Of a stretch of DNA of 64,000 nt, positions 24,595-33,344 are shown piece by piece. The notes under the pieces are model-generated. The model ran no database searches and was not told the DNA's origin. It was given only the letters and a program-made list of their open reading frames with translations. The DNA lies in the NCBI GenBank assembly GCA_050011155.1, contig JBEKJP010000023.1:13772-77771 (forward strand), read 5' to 3'. The DNA comes from Palsa-504 sp050011155. GTDB lineage: Bacteria; Actinomycetota; Actinomycetes; Streptosporangiales; Streptosporangiaceae. The position numbers and the translations under genes are program-made. Numbering within the stretch: position 1 is the stretch's first letter; each line of letters starts with the position of its first letter.

Positions 24595-25530
24595 CTACGC
24601 ACTCACGGCGGCAGGGTCATATTCGACTAGTACTGGCAGGTGATCGGAGGCGGCCCGGGCCGGTGCCGTATCGATGACCCGGTGGATTCGCAACGCGGGG
24701 ACCAGGTCAGCGGTCACCCGGACGGCGTCGATGCGCCGCCACACCCCGTGCGCGCCGTACGTATCGGAAGGATGGTGGCCGGTCGTGGGCTGCCAGGCGG
24801 CGCCGGTCGCCGCGGCCGCGTCGTGCAGGCCGCCGGCCCAGAGCACGTCCCCGGGCTCGCGGTCGGCCCAGTGCTCGCGCCGTCCCCGTTCGTCATAATT
24901 CCATTGACACTGGTAGATCATGTCGGCGAACCACGCCACGCCGACGTAGGGGTCGGTCGGCTCGTACAGCGCCCCGGCCGCGTCCCGGTCCGCGGACTCG
25001 CTGTTCCAGTCCGCACCGACCAGCACCGGCGGCTCGTCGCGCGGGCGGGTGACCGCGGCCACCAGGCGTTCGTTCTGGTCCGCGCGCAGCCTGCGGCAGA
25101 ACGGGCTGGCGTGGAAGGAGCCGTGCCTGACCAGCGTGCCGCCCACGTCCAGGGTGACCAGGGCCAGGCCGTGCCAGAAGTCCCGGCCTCCGTAGCCGCG
25201 CAGCGAGCCGGGCACCGGCTGGATCCCGTCCCGCCACATCAGCCCTACGTGGTACCCGTGACCGCCGAACGCGACCGCGGCCTCAGAGCCGCCGTCCAGC
25301 CCCAAAACCTCGCAGTGCAGCCCCACGTCACCAGCCAGCTGGCGGAGCCGCGCCGCCGCCGTCCCGGCGTCCGGCGCCAGGATCTCCTGGACGGCGAGCA
25401 CGTCGGCGTCCAGGTCCCTGATCACCCCGGCGACCAGCTCGTAGTGCCGCCGGTCCTCCTCCGCGTCGGCCGCGAACAGGTCGAGCATGTTGTAGGTACC
25501 GAACCGTACCGTTCCCGAAGGCGTCAGCAT
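24595..25530 (-). CDS. endonuclease/exonuclease/phosphatase (EEP) family hydrolase
   Basis: The protein has 311 residues from ATG 25530. It starts 4 bases after the stop of asd, so it is probably translationally coupled; a TTG 21 bases upstream would overlap asd. FGTYNMLDLF (the Asn), LAVQEI (the metal Glu), HGSFHAS, VGADWNSES and ASDHLPVLVEY (the final DH) are the EEP catalytic motifs of DNase I-like phosphodiesterases. There is no signal peptide, so it acts in the cytoplasm. Substrates could be DNA, RNA or phosphoinositide-like esters, and the sequence does not decide. Confidence 0.88.
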   Translation of the reverse strand: MLTPSGTVRFGTYNMLDLFAADAEEDRRHYELVAGVIRDLDADVLAVQEILAPDAGTAAARLRQLAGDVGLHCEVLGLDGGSEAAVAFGGHGYHVGLMWRDGIQPVPGSLRGYGGRDFWHGLALVTLDVGGTLVRHGSFHASPFCRRLRADQNERLVAAVTRPRDEPPVLVGADWNSESADRDAAGALYEPTDPYVGVAWFADMIYQCQWNYDERGRREHWADREPGDVLWAGGLHDAAAATGAAWQPTTGHHPSDTYGAHGVWRRIDAVRVTADLVPALRIHRVIDTAPARAASDHLPVLVEYDPAAVSA

Positions 25531-25534
25531 CAGC

Positions 25535-26599
25535 CTAAGGGCGCGACCCAAGCTCCGCCGCCACCAGCTCGGCGATCTGCGCCGTGTTCAGCGCCGCGCC
25601 CTTGCGCAAGTTGTCGCCGCAGACGAACAGCTCGATGGTCTGCGGGTCGTCGAGCGACTGGCGGACCCGGCCGACCCAGGACGGGTCGGTGCCGACGACG
25701 TCGACCGGGGTGGGGAACTCGGACGCGGCCGGGTTGTCGGCCACCACGACCCCCGGCGCCATCCGCAGCGTCCGCCAGGCCTCCTCGCGGCTGACCGGCC
25801 GCGCGAAGGTGGCGTGCACCGCCACCGAGTGGGTGGTCACCACGGGCACCCGGACGCAGGTCGCGGAGACCTTCAGCCCGGGCAGGCCGAGGATCTTGCG
25901 CGACTCGTTGCGGATCTTCAGCTCCTCGGACGACCAGCCGTCCGCCTTCAGCGAGCCCGCCCACGGCACCACGTTCATGGCCAGCGGCGCCGGGAACGGC
26001 CCGAGGTCGCCGACGGCCGCCCGCACGTCGCCGGCCCGCTGCCCGAGCGACCGGGTCCCGGCCACCTTGTCGAGCTGCGCGTAGAGCGTGTCGATGCCGG
26101 ACTGGCCCGCGCCCGAGGCCGCCTGGTACGAGGCGACCACCATCTCTTCCAGGCCGAACGCCCGGTGCAGCGCGCCCACCGCCACGATCAGCGACAGCGT
26201 GGTGCAGTTCGGGTTGGCGATGATGCCCTTCGGCCGACGGCGCACATCCGCGGGATTGACCTCAGGCACCACCAGCGGGACCTCGGGGTCCATCCGGAAC
26301 GCGCCCGAGTTGTCGACCGCGACCGCGCCGTGCGCCGCCGCCACCGGCGCCCACTGCGCCGAGACCTCATCCGGCACGTCGAACATGGCCACGTCGATGC
26401 CGTCGAACGCGTCCTCGGAGAGCGCGACCACCTCGGTCTCGTGCCCCCGCACGGTGAGCCGCCGCCCGGCCGAACGCGCCGAGGCGATCAGCCGGATCTC
26501 ACCCCACACGTCTTCCCGGGTGGACAGCAGGTCGAGCATCACGGTGCCGACCGCGCCGGTCGCCCCGACGACAGCGAGCGAGGGACGGGAACCGCTCAT
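25535..26599 (-). CDS. asd: aspartate-semialdehyde dehydrogenase
   Basis: The protein has 354 residues. VVGATGAVG is the NADP-binding loop, IANPNCTT holds the catalytic Cys, YQAASGAGQSG the substrate loop, and RVPVVTTHSVAVHATF the catalytic His region. It reduces aspartyl phosphate to aspartate semialdehyde on the path to lysine, diaminopimelate, threonine and methionine. Its ATG overlaps the TGA of ask (ATGA), the usual coupling of the first two steps. Confidence 0.96.
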   Translation of the reverse strand: MSGSRPSLAVVGATGAVGTVMLDLLSTREDVWGEIRLIASARSAGRRLTVRGHETEVVALSEDAFDGIDVAMFDVPDEVSAQWAPVAAAHGAVAVDNSGAFRMDPEVPLVVPEVNPADVRRRPKGIIANPNCTTLSLIVAVGALHRAFGLEEMVVASYQAASGAGQSGIDTLYAQLDKVAGTRSLGQRAGDVRAAVGDLGPFPAPLAMNVVPWAGSLKADGWSSEELKIRNESRKILGLPGLKVSATCVRVPVVTTHSVAVHATFARPVSREEAWRTLRMAPGVVVADNPAASEFPTPVDVVGTDPSWVGRVRQSLDDPQTIELFVCGDNLRKGAALNTAQIAELVAAELGSRP

Positions 26600-27876
26600 C
26601 GGCCGGTCCCTCCGTAGACGACCGCCTCGACCTGGTCGGAGTCGAGCTCGAAGGCCCGGTGCGCGGCCGTCACGGCCAGGTCGACGTCGTCTTGGTCCAC
26701 CACGACCGAGATCCGGATCTCCGAAGTGGAGATCATCTCGATGTTCACGCCCGCGTCGGCCAGCGCGCTGAAGAACGTGGCGCTCACCCCGGGGTTGGAC
26801 CGCATGCCCGCGCCGACCAGGGAGATCTTGCCGATCCGGTCGTCGTAGAGCAGGGATTCGAAGCCCATGGCCTCCTGGATCCCCTGCAGCGTGGTCATCG
26901 CGCGCTGGCCGTCGTCCCGGGGCAGCGTAAACGAGATGTCGGTCCGCCCGGTGGCCACCGCGGAGACGTTCTGCACGATCATGTCGATGTTGATGCCGGC
27001 CTCGGCGACGGCCTTGAAGATCCGCGCCGCCACGCCGATCCGGTCCGGCACGCCCACGACGGTGATCTTCGCCTCACTCCGGTCGTGTGCCACGCCGGAG
27101 ATGATGGCCTGCTCCATCTCGGTTGCCTCCGTAATCTCTTTCGCGTGTCCCTGGACCCAGCTGCCTGACCGGTTCGTGAAGGACGAACGCACGTGGATGG
27201 GGACCCCGTACCGCCGCGCGTACTCCACGCACCGCGGCATCAGGACCTTCGAGCCGCACGCGGCCATCTCGAGCATTTCCTCGTAGCTGATCCGCGGGAT
27301 CCGCCGGGCGGTCCGCACGATGCGCGGGTCGGCGGTGAAGACGCCGTCCACGTCGGTGTAGATCTCGCACACGTCGGCGTGCAGCGCGGCGGCCAGCGCG
27401 ACCGCGGTGGTGTCCGAGGCGCCGCGGCCCATCGTGGTGACGTCCTTGGTCGTCTGCGACACGCCCTGGAAACCGGCCACGATCGGGATCGCGCCGTCGG
27501 CCAGCGCGCCGGAGATCCGGCCCGGCTTGATGTCGATGATGCGCGCCCGGCCGTGCACGTCGTCGGTGATCACGCCAGCCTGCGAGCCGGTGAACGAGCG
27601 CGCCTCCAGGCCCAGCGTGGCGATGGCCATCGCCAGCAGCGCCATCGAGATCCGCTCCCCGGCGGTCAGCAGCATGTCGAGCTCGCGCGCGGGCGGCAGC
27701 GGGCTGACCTGGCCGGCCAGGTCCATCAGCTCGTCGGTCGAGTCGCCCATAGCCGACACGACCACCACCACCTGGTCGCCGCCCTTGCGGGTGGCCACGA
27801 TCCGCTGCGCGACCCGCTTGATCCCGTCAGCGTCAGCGACCGAAGAGCCGCCGTACTTCTGCACCACGAGTGCCAC
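26596..27876 (-). CDS. ask: aspartokinase (alpha subunit, with internal beta start)
   Basis: The protein has 426 residues from GTG 27876 (MALVVQKYGGSSV); longer in-frame starts upstream are not conserved. KYGGSSVAD and VVVVVSAMGDSTDEL belong to the kinase domain, GRGASDTTAVALAAAL to the catalytic core, and two ACT domains follow (ITVVGVPDRIGVAARIF and ISLVGAGMRSNPGVSATFF) for feedback control by lysine and threonine. It phosphorylates aspartate. An internal ATG at 27117 with its own GGAGG would give the regulatory beta subunit, as in Corynebacterium and Bacillus. Confidence 0.96.
   Translation of the reverse strand: MALVVQKYGGSSVADADGIKRVAQRIVATRKGGDQVVVVVSAMGDSTDELMDLAGQVSPLPPARELDMLLTAGERISMALLAMAIATLGLEARSFTGSQAGVITDDVHGRARIIDIKPGRISGALADGAIPIVAGFQGVSQTTKDVTTMGRGASDTTAVALAAALHADVCEIYTDVDGVFTADPRIVRTARRIPRISYEEMLEMAACGSKVLMPRCVEYARRYGVPIHVRSSFTNRSGSWVQGHAKEITEATEMEQAIISGVAHDRSEAKITVVGVPDRIGVAARIFKAVAEAGINIDMIVQNVSAVATGRTDISFTLPRDDGQRAMTTLQGIQEAMGFESLLYDDRIGKISLVGAGMRSNPGVSATFFSALADAGVNIEMISTSEIRISVVVDQDDVDLAVTAAHRAFELDSDQVEAVVYGGTGR
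27115..27130 (-). promoter_or_regulatory. internal ribosome site and start for aspartokinase beta subunit
   Basis: On the minus strand GGAGG (27126-27130) is followed after 8 bases by ATG (27115-27117), in frame with ask, at MEQAIISGVAHDRSEAKITV. This is the point where the beta subunit of alpha2-beta2 aspartokinases begins. The product would have 173 residues comprising both ACT domains. Confidence 0.75.
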
Positions 27877-27955
27877 GGCCCCGCCGCACCTCCCCGTCAG
27901 CTCATCGATGGACCCGTTGATTTTATCTACCGAACGAAGACGGTGCCCGCCCCGC

Positions 27956-28501
27956 TCATCCGCTCGTGCTCTCCTCGGTGACATCCAGGCTGGCGTGCGC
28001 GACCACGGCGTGCAGCGCGCGCAGCGCCGCCCCGCCGTGAGTGCCCCAGTGGTTGAAGTAGGAGTACTGCCACCACCACAGTGCCTCGAGCGTCCCCCCG
28101 GCCCGGTAGTGCTTCAGCCCGTGGATGAGGTCGGCGACCACGGCCGCGATGTCGTCCGAGATCCGGAACGGCAGGCACGTGGCGTCCTTGTACGGGTCGA
28201 ACACCTCGGCGTACTCGTCCACCGCGGACAGCCGCTCGGCCAGGGCGGTACGCAGCGTGTCCAGGTCCGGATCCTCGCCCACCTCGGGCTCCCAGTTGCC
28301 CGGCAGGATCACGTCGCTGCTGGCGCCGAGCTGCGCCCCGGCCAGCAGGATCTGGGATACCTCGAGCAGCAGCAGCGGGACGGTCTCGTCGCCGCCCCGG
28401 TAGGCCAGCGCCTCCACCCCGTCGATGAAGTTGGTCACGTTCACCGCGATCTGGTCCGCCAGCGGCCGCCATCCGCCCCCCTGAACAGGCGGTTCAGACA
28501 T
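27956..28501 (-). CDS. DUF5063 protein
   Basis: The protein has 181 residues from ATG 28501, which overlaps the last 8 bases of recR. WRPLADQIAVNVTNFIDGVE, then YAEVFDPYKD, then DDIAAVVADLIHGLKHYRAG and a tryptophan-rich EALWWWQYSYFNHWGTH are the DUF5063 landmarks. It is an all-helical cytoplasmic protein of unknown function found with recR in actinobacteria. It ends 79 bases before the ask start and probably belongs to the recR-ask-asd transcript. Confidence 0.88.
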   Translation of the reverse strand: MSEPPVQGGGWRPLADQIAVNVTNFIDGVEALAYRGGDETVPLLLLEVSQILLAGAQLGASSDVILPGNWEPEVGEDPDLDTLRTALAERLSAVDEYAEVFDPYKDATCLPFRISDDIAAVVADLIHGLKHYRAGGTLEALWWWQYSYFNHWGTHGGAALRALHAVVAHASLDVTEESTSG

Positions 28502-29093
28502 CAAGCAGTCTCCGTCCCTCGAAGGCGCGGCCCAGCGTCACCTCATCGGCGTACTCCAGGTCGCCCCCGACCGGCAAGCCGCTCGCGGGCCTGGTGACCC
28601 GCAAGCCCATCGGCTTGACCAGCCTAGCGAGAAAGGCGGCCGTCGCCTCCCCTTCGAGGTTGGGATCGGTGGCGAGTATCAGTTCTGTCACCGTTCCGTC
28701 AGTGAGCCGGGTCATCAGCTCCTTGATCCGCAGCTCGTCCGGGCCGACCCCGTCGATCGGGCTGATCGCCCCGCCGAGCACGTGGTAGCGGCCGCGGAAC
28801 TCGCGGATCTTCTCCACCGCCGCCACGTCCTTGGGCTCCTCGACCACGCAGATCACGGTGAGGTCGCGCCGCGGGTCCAGGCAGATCCGGCACTCCTCCG
28901 CCTCGGCCACGTTGCCGCAGGTCTTGCAGAACCTGACCTTCTCGGTCACCTCGATCAGCGCGTCCGCGAGCCGCCTGACGTCGGCGTGGTCCGCGGCCAG
29001 CAGGTAAAAGGCGATCCGCTGGGCACCCTTGGGACCGACCCCGGGCAGCCGCCCGAGCTCGTCGATGAGGTTCTGGACAACCCCTTCGTACAC
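28494..29093 (-). CDS. recR: recombination mediator RecR
   Basis: The protein has 199 residues from GTG. It has an N-terminal helix-hairpin-helix (LPGVGPKGAQRIAFYLL), a four-Cys zinc finger (FCKTCGNVAEAEECRICLDP), a Toprim domain (TVICVVEEPKD, LILATDPNLEGEATA) and a Walker B-like end (SGLPVGGDLEYADEVTLGRA). It loads RecA at gaps together with RecFO. It is the usual length. The order dnaX-ybaB-recR is the widespread bacterial arrangement. Confidence 0.97.
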   Translation of the reverse strand: MYEGVVQNLIDELGRLPGVGPKGAQRIAFYLLAADHADVRRLADALIEVTEKVRFCKTCGNVAEAEECRICLDPRRDLTVICVVEEPKDVAAVEKIREFRGRYHVLGGAISPIDGVGPDELRIKELMTRLTDGTVTELILATDPNLEGEATAAFLARLVKPMGLRVTRPASGLPVGGDLEYADEVTLGRAFEGRRLLDV

Positions 29094-29101
29094 GTCAGTC
29101 C

Positions 29102-29563
29102 CTAGGTGTTCGGCTTGTCCTCGTCGTCCGGGTCCTCGTCTTCGTAGGCCGCGCCACCGCCGAGGCCGAGACTGGACAGGTCAAGCCCGCCGGGCAGGTT
29201 GAGGCCGCCCCCGCCGGGCATGCCCGGCATGCCTGGCACGCCGCCGCCCTGCATGGCCGCGGCGAACGGGCCCATCTGCTGCTGCTGCAGGTCCTCGGCC
29301 GCCCGGTAGGCGTCCCTGACCGCCGCGAGCACGAGATCGGCGATCGTCCGCGCCGTCTCCTCGGGATCGTCGGTATCCACCGCGCCCGCCGCGATGCTCA
29401 GGTCCATCAGCTCGCCCTGGCCGTTGACCGTGGCCTTGACCAGCCCACCGCCGGCCGTGCCGGTCACCTCGGCGTCCGCCAGCGCCTGCTGGGCATTCAT
29501 CAGTTGTTCCTGCATCTGCTGCGCCGCGGCGAACAGCTGCTGCATATCCATCTGGGGTTCCAC
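29102..29563 (-). CDS. YbaB/EbfC nucleoid-associated protein
   Basis: The protein has 153 residues from GTG with AGGAGG upstream. The helix MQQLFAAAQQMQEQLMNAQQ, the sheet VKATVNGQGELMDLSIAAGA and the VLAAVRDAYRAAEDLQQQQM helix form the YbaB dimer fold that coats DNA. The C-terminal 55 residues are an unusual Gly/Met/Pro extension (GVPGMPGMPGGGG) with an acidic end. It ends 8 bases before recR. Confidence 0.94.
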   Translation of the reverse strand: MEPQMDMQQLFAAAQQMQEQLMNAQQALADAEVTGTAGGGLVKATVNGQGELMDLSIAAGAVDTDDPEETARTIADLVLAAVRDAYRAAEDLQQQQMGPFAAAMQGGGVPGMPGMPGGGGLNLPGGLDLSSLGLGGGAAYEDEDPDDEDKPNT

Positions 29564-29622
29564 ATCGCCCTCCTACGCAGAGCCTACGACGAGCCTGGCG
29601 CGGTTTAACCGGTCCGCCGCGC

Positions 29623-31632
29623 TCACTCGTCCAACTCGCCGATCACCTGGCCCCCGAGTTCGCGCTGGATGAGGTCCATACCGGTCAGCTCGCTGCCCTG
29701 AACCACCTGGTCGTCCGGTGACGGCTCATCCGGGGCCAGCTCACCGGGCGGCAGGTCGTCATCGTCCGGCTCGTCGGGCAGCCCGGCGAACTCCGGCGGG
29801 ACGAACTCCGGCGGCGCCGGTGCGGGATCTCGCCGGGGCGCCGCGGGCGCAGCCGCCGGCCTGCCTCCCGACCCGGGGCCTCCAGGAGCGGGGCCGCCGG
29901 CCCGCGCTCCCCCGGCCGCCGGGGCGGGCCCAGTCATCCCCCTGACCTGCACATTCATGCCGAAGCGCTCGCTCAGCACCTGCTTGAGGATAGCGTCGTG
30001 GCCGCTCACGCTGAAGCCCTTGACGTCCCCTTCCCGGGGGAACCGCAGGGTGAGCACCCCGTCTTCCAGGGAGAGCACGCTGGCGTTGCTGAGCAGCATC
30101 CACGCCACCCGGCGCTCCTGCTTGACCGCCTCCAGGATCGAGTCCCAGTTCTGCCGCAGCGCATCCGCCCCGCTCGCCGCCCCGGGCGCCTGCCGGGAAG
30201 CAGCCGATTCCGGAGCACGCTGCTCGGCCGGACGCGGCCGTTCGGCCTGCTCGGCCGGACGCGGCCGTTCGCCGTGCTCCGGCTGACGTGGCCGCCCCGC
30301 CTGGTCTGGTCTGGTCTGATCTGGTCTGCGCTGATCCGGTTTGCGCTGTTCTGGCTCACGCGTGGAGGGTCCGGGCTGAGCCGGTTCCGGCCGGGATGCC
30401 TGGCGCGTGGGGGCCGACGGAACCGGCGGCGGTGCTCCCCGCTCGAGCCGCTCCAGCCGGGCCAGCAGGGACTTCTCGTCGGTGCTGGCGGCCGGCAGCA
30501 GCACCTGGGCGCAGGTCAGCTCGAGCAGCAGCCGGGGCGACGTGGCCCCGCGCATCTGGTCCAGGCCGGTGCTGACGATATCGGCGGCCCGGGTCAGCCC
30601 GGCCTGGCCGAACCGCTCAGCCTGCCGCGCCATCAGCTCGGCCCGGTCCGGTGCCAGGTCGAGCAGCCCGATCTCGGCCGCGTCGGGCACCGCAGCCAGC
30701 ACGATCAGGTCGCGGAGCCGGTCCAGCAGGTCGGCCGCGAACCGGCGCGGCTCGTGGCCGCCCTCGATGACCCGGTTGACCACGCGGAACGCCCCCGCGC
30801 CGTCGCCGGCCGCGAACGCGTCCGCGATCTCGTCGAGCAGCCCCGCGTCGGTGAAGCCGAGCAACGCCACCGCGCGTTCGTAGCGCAGCCCGGACTCGTC
30901 GCTCCCGGCCAGCAACTGGTCCAGGATGGACAGCGAGTCCCGCACCGAGCCGGCCCCGGCCCGCACCACCAGCGGCAGCACGGAGTCCTGCACCGTCACG
31001 CCCTCGGACCGCAGGATGTCCTGCATCAGCTCCCGCAAGATAGTCGGCGGGACCAGGCGGAACGGGTAGTGGTGGGTGCGCGACCTGATAGTCGCGATGA
31101 CCTTCTCCGGCTCGGTCGTGGCGAAGATGAACTTCAGGTGCGACGGGGGCTCCTCGACCAGCTTCAGCAGCGCGTTGAAGCCCTGCTGGGTGACCATGTG
31201 CGCCTCGTCGATGATGTAAATCTTGAAGCGCCCGGACACCGGCGTGTAGAACGCCCGCTCGCGCAGGTCCCTGGCATCGTCCACGCCGCCGTGCGACGCC
31301 GCGTCGATCTCGATCACGTCGATGCTGCCCGGCCCCGAAGGCGCGAGCGCGACACAGGAGTCGCAGACCCCGCAAGGTTCGGGGGTCGGCCCCTTGACGC
31401 AGTTCAAGGAGCGGGCCAGGATCCGCGCGCTGGACGTCTTCCCGCAGCCGCGCGGGCCGCTGAACAGGTACGCGTGGTTGATCCGCCCAGTACGCAGCGC
31501 CTGCTGGAGCGGGCCGGTGACGTGCTCCTGGCCCCTGAGCTCAGCGAACGTCGCGGGACGGTACTTGCGGTACAGCGCCAACCCGGACTGGGCCAGGTTC
31601 GCCGCCGCCACGGGCTCCGACGCTGTTGCCAT
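29623..31632 (-). CDS. dnaX: DNA polymerase III subunit gamma/tau
   Basis: The protein has 669 residues from ATG 31632 (ATASEPVAAANLAQSGLALY); the longer open frame would run through the SRP RNA gene and is not used. SGPRGCGKTSSARILA is the Walker A, the zinc module is C-x(8-9)-CGVCDSC, and IIDEAHMVTQQGFNALLK is the Walker B. A Pro/Gln/Arg-rich linker (about residues 400-500) precedes the tau C-terminal domain. It loads the beta clamp at the replication fork. I saw no clear slippery heptamer for making gamma by frameshift. Confidence 0.96.
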   Translation of the reverse strand: MATASEPVAAANLAQSGLALYRKYRPATFAELRGQEHVTGPLQQALRTGRINHAYLFSGPRGCGKTSSARILARSLNCVKGPTPEPCGVCDSCVALAPSGPGSIDVIEIDAASHGGVDDARDLRERAFYTPVSGRFKIYIIDEAHMVTQQGFNALLKLVEEPPSHLKFIFATTEPEKVIATIRSRTHHYPFRLVPPTILRELMQDILRSEGVTVQDSVLPLVVRAGAGSVRDSLSILDQLLAGSDESGLRYERAVALLGFTDAGLLDEIADAFAAGDGAGAFRVVNRVIEGGHEPRRFAADLLDRLRDLIVLAAVPDAAEIGLLDLAPDRAELMARQAERFGQAGLTRAADIVSTGLDQMRGATSPRLLLELTCAQVLLPAASTDEKSLLARLERLERGAPPPVPSAPTRQASRPEPAQPGPSTREPEQRKPDQRRPDQTRPDQAGRPRQPEHGERPRPAEQAERPRPAEQRAPESAASRQAPGAASGADALRQNWDSILEAVKQERRVAWMLLSNASVLSLEDGVLTLRFPREGDVKGFSVSGHDAILKQVLSERFGMNVQVRGMTGPAPAAGGARAGGPAPGGPGSGGRPAAAPAAPRRDPAPAPPEFVPPEFAGLPDEPDDDDLPPGELAPDEPSPDDQVVQGSELTGMDLIQRELGGQVIGELDE

Positions 31633-31669
31633 GAGCTCATCCCCACCGGTGATCGGGACCGGTAATCGA

Positions 31670-31760
31670 AGGACCCCCCGCACACCCATCAGAGCCCGCG
31701 TACCCTTGCTGCCTTCCGGCCCTGGGGGGGTTGGCGGGAGTAACGCCGTGCGGGGGGTCA
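31670..31760 (-). ncRNA. ffs: bacterial signal recognition particle RNA (4.5S type)
   Basis: On the minus strand the transcript starts GACCCCCCGCAC and closes with GTGCGGGGGGTC, a long terminal helix. At the apex are the universal loop elements CAGGGCCGGAAGGCAGCAAG. The length near 90 nt fits the small SRP RNA. It binds Ffh and targets membrane proteins. Its position directly upstream of dnaX on the same strand is the common actinobacterial arrangement. Confidence 0.95.
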
Positions 31761-31835
31761 TCGGCCAGTGTAGTCAGCCTGGCGACCAGATGCTCCGCAA
31801 CCCGCCCACTAGCGGTTTCGGGTAAGCTGCTCGGC

Positions 31836-31921
31836 GGAGGATTCGCATAGTGGCCTAGTGCGCACGCTTGGAAAGCGTGTTGGGGAAACCCTCAAGAGTT
31901 CGAATCTCTTATCCTCCGCCA
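31836..31921 (+). tRNA. tRNA-Ser (anticodon GGA)
   Basis: The 86-nt class II tRNA has acceptor GGAGGAT/ATCCTCC with encoded CCA. The anticodon stem CACGC/GCGTG encloses TTGGAAA, giving GGA, and there is a long variable arm. It lies 75 bases from the SRP RNA on the opposite strand. Confidence 0.97.
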
Positions 31922-31936
31922 GACCTGACCAGGCAC

Positions 31937-31972
31937 GATCCCCAGGCTCCTGCTAGGGATCACTGTCTTTTC
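31937..31972 (+). terminator. terminator of tRNA-Ser(GGA)
   Basis: GATCCC and GGGATC (extended by AG/CT with one bulge) form a hairpin 16 bases after the tRNA, followed by a T-rich stretch CTGTCTTTTCTC. Confidence 0.65.
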
Positions 31973-32180
31973 TCAGCTTCTGTCGCATCAAGGCGCTCAG
32001 CCGGGTTGTCGCGGGATCGGCGGTTCGGGCTTCGATGCGGACGAAGCGGCACCCGGCGGCCCGACGCAATGCCGCACTGGTCACGGAAGCCCCGCCCGTC
32101 ACATGACCCGCAAACTTATCCGCCTAGCTGCAAGTTAACGTGGCCGATCAGGGTTATGCGGTCGATCAGGGGCCCTGTAC

Positions 32181-32619
32181 GGGCTGTCTCGGAATCGGGG
32201 TGGGCTGGCTGGCGTGTCGGCGTGCGGGTTTTGCGGGTTTTTGACAGGGTCGGTGGCATGGCGGAGGGGTACCGTCCGGTGAGGCGTGATCACCCGTTTT
32301 TGTTCCCGCCGGATATGCGGGAGTGGCTGGCGGCCGGTCATCCGGTGTGGCTGGTGATCCGGGCGGTGTAGCGGATGGACACGTCGGCGTTCCATGCCCG
32401 GCGGAGGACCGGTCATGTGGGGGCGGCGGGGTATGACCCGGACATGCTGGTGTGGGCGTATGCGCAGGCAGGTGCTGATCCTGTGCGCGCGGCTGGGATG
32501 GGGAAGCTGGGGGACGGGCGCGCCGGCGGCACGGCGACCGCAGCCCCGGCCGCCGTGCCGCCATCGGCCAGGCACCGTAACCGCACGCCAGCCAGCCCGC
32601 CCCGATTCCGCGACAGCCC
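32181..32619 (+). mobile_element. internally deleted IS1182-family copy (439 bp)
   Basis: Terminal inverted repeats of 36 bases (32181-32216 and 32584-32619; both read GGGCTGTC-x-CGGAATCGGGG inward) match at 34 positions. Between them only the first ~70 codons of the transposase remain. The flanks (GTAC and GCGG) show no target duplication, so the ends may have been rearranged. A full relative would be about 1.6-1.8 kb. Confidence 0.8.
32258..32470 (+). pseudogene. IS1182-family transposase, N-terminal fragment with nonsense codon
   Basis: ATG 32258 encodes MAEGYRPVRRDHPFLFPPDM, then REWLAAGHPVWLVIRAV, and then an in-frame TAG where intact relatives have a glutamate codon. The same frame resumes with MDTSAFHARRRTG and AAGYDPDMLVWAYAQ before running into unrelated sequence. 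The catalytic DDE part is gone. Confidence 0.8.
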
Positions 32620-32846
32620 GCGGGAGTCACTTGATGCGCCATCCCCGGCGCGCAACGGGGTGGATCCGGGTTATGGGGTGGATCTGGTACCCCCCAGGGT
32701 CCCGGATCGGACCGGTAACCCGGATCAACCCCGTTAACTTCCAGCTGGGCGGATAAGTCTGCGCCTCATGTGGCGGGTGGTGCTCTCGCGGCTGCTGTGG
32801 CCGTCGTGGGGACCGCACCGGTAGCACACCCGGCGCGTCCGACACA

Positions 32847-32867
32847 CCGCGATTCTGCGACAGCCCC
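32847..32867. repeat. second IS1182-like end
   Basis: The reverse complement of this stretch starts GGGGCTGTCGCAGAATCGCG and resembles the ends of the neighbouring relic. A GGTTGATCCGGGTT-like block follows at 32888-32905, echoing the outer arms. This suggests that a second, more decayed copy lies between the relic and the TetR stub. Confidence 0.5.
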
Positions 32868-33114
32868 TGTAGTGCACCGGAGCCACCGCACAACCCGGAT
32901 CAACCGCGCTGCCTGGCGCGGACCGCACGGGACGGGCCTCCAGGACAGCACGGGGCGCGTGCGGCACCCCGGCTGGCCCGCCACGGCACGAGCGCGGAAC
33001 CCAAGATCCCGCAACAACCCGCAGTGCCGCTGGGATCACCCGCACTCCTCAGCTGACTAGGCGGATCCAGCCTGGACCGGTAACGCGCGCCACGTCCCGT
33101 TCGGGAAAAAGATC

Positions 33115-33333
33115 TTGATTTTGATGGTTGCCCAGGCCCTAGGCGAGGACGAGCGAGCGCCGCGCAGCGGCCTCATCGCCTCCCGGCTGGTGAGTCTGGC
33201 CTTTATGCGCTTCGTCTGGAAGATCGAGCCGCTGGCCAGCCTGGACGACGACACGGTCGTCACCGCGGTCGCACCTACCATCCAGCGCTACCTCGACGGT
33301 GATATCGGCGCCGGGCCCCGCGTGTCCCCTTAG
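33115..33333 (+). pseudogene. TetR-family regulator, C-terminal stub
   Basis: The frame reads IASRLVSLAFMRFVWKIEPL, then ASLDDDTVVTAVAPTIQRYL, the last two helices of a common actinobacterial TetR C-terminal domain. The DNA-binding half is missing, and the upstream 1 kb is IS-derived repeat DNA. Insertion and deletion by the IS complex very likely destroyed the gene. Confidence 0.75.
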
Positions 33334-33344
33334 GATCCGTTTTC

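Larger units (their letters stand above)
32114..32758. mobile_element. outer inverted-repeat element around an IS1182-type relic
   Basis: Arms at 32114-32177 and 32695-32758 are inverted copies of about 64 bases, roughly 80 per cent identical. Both start ACTTATCCGCC and contain AAGTTAACG and GATC-x-GGGTTA blocks. The first 27 bases match at 25 positions. A third, directly oriented copy of the inner block lies at about 32660-32693. The arms enclose a smaller inverted-repeat unit with a transposase fragment. This is a MITE-like or nested insertion structure without an intact transposase. Confidence 0.7.

Noticed and set aside
29998..31665. 555-residue plus frame opposite dnaX
   Set aside because: dnaX on the minus strand has Walker A, zinc and Walker B motifs and a neighbouring SRP RNA; the plus frame is a shadow.
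31632..31761. Upstream extension of dnaX to 31761
   Set aside because: The extra 43 codons would lie inside the SRP RNA gene, and homologues start at the later ATG.
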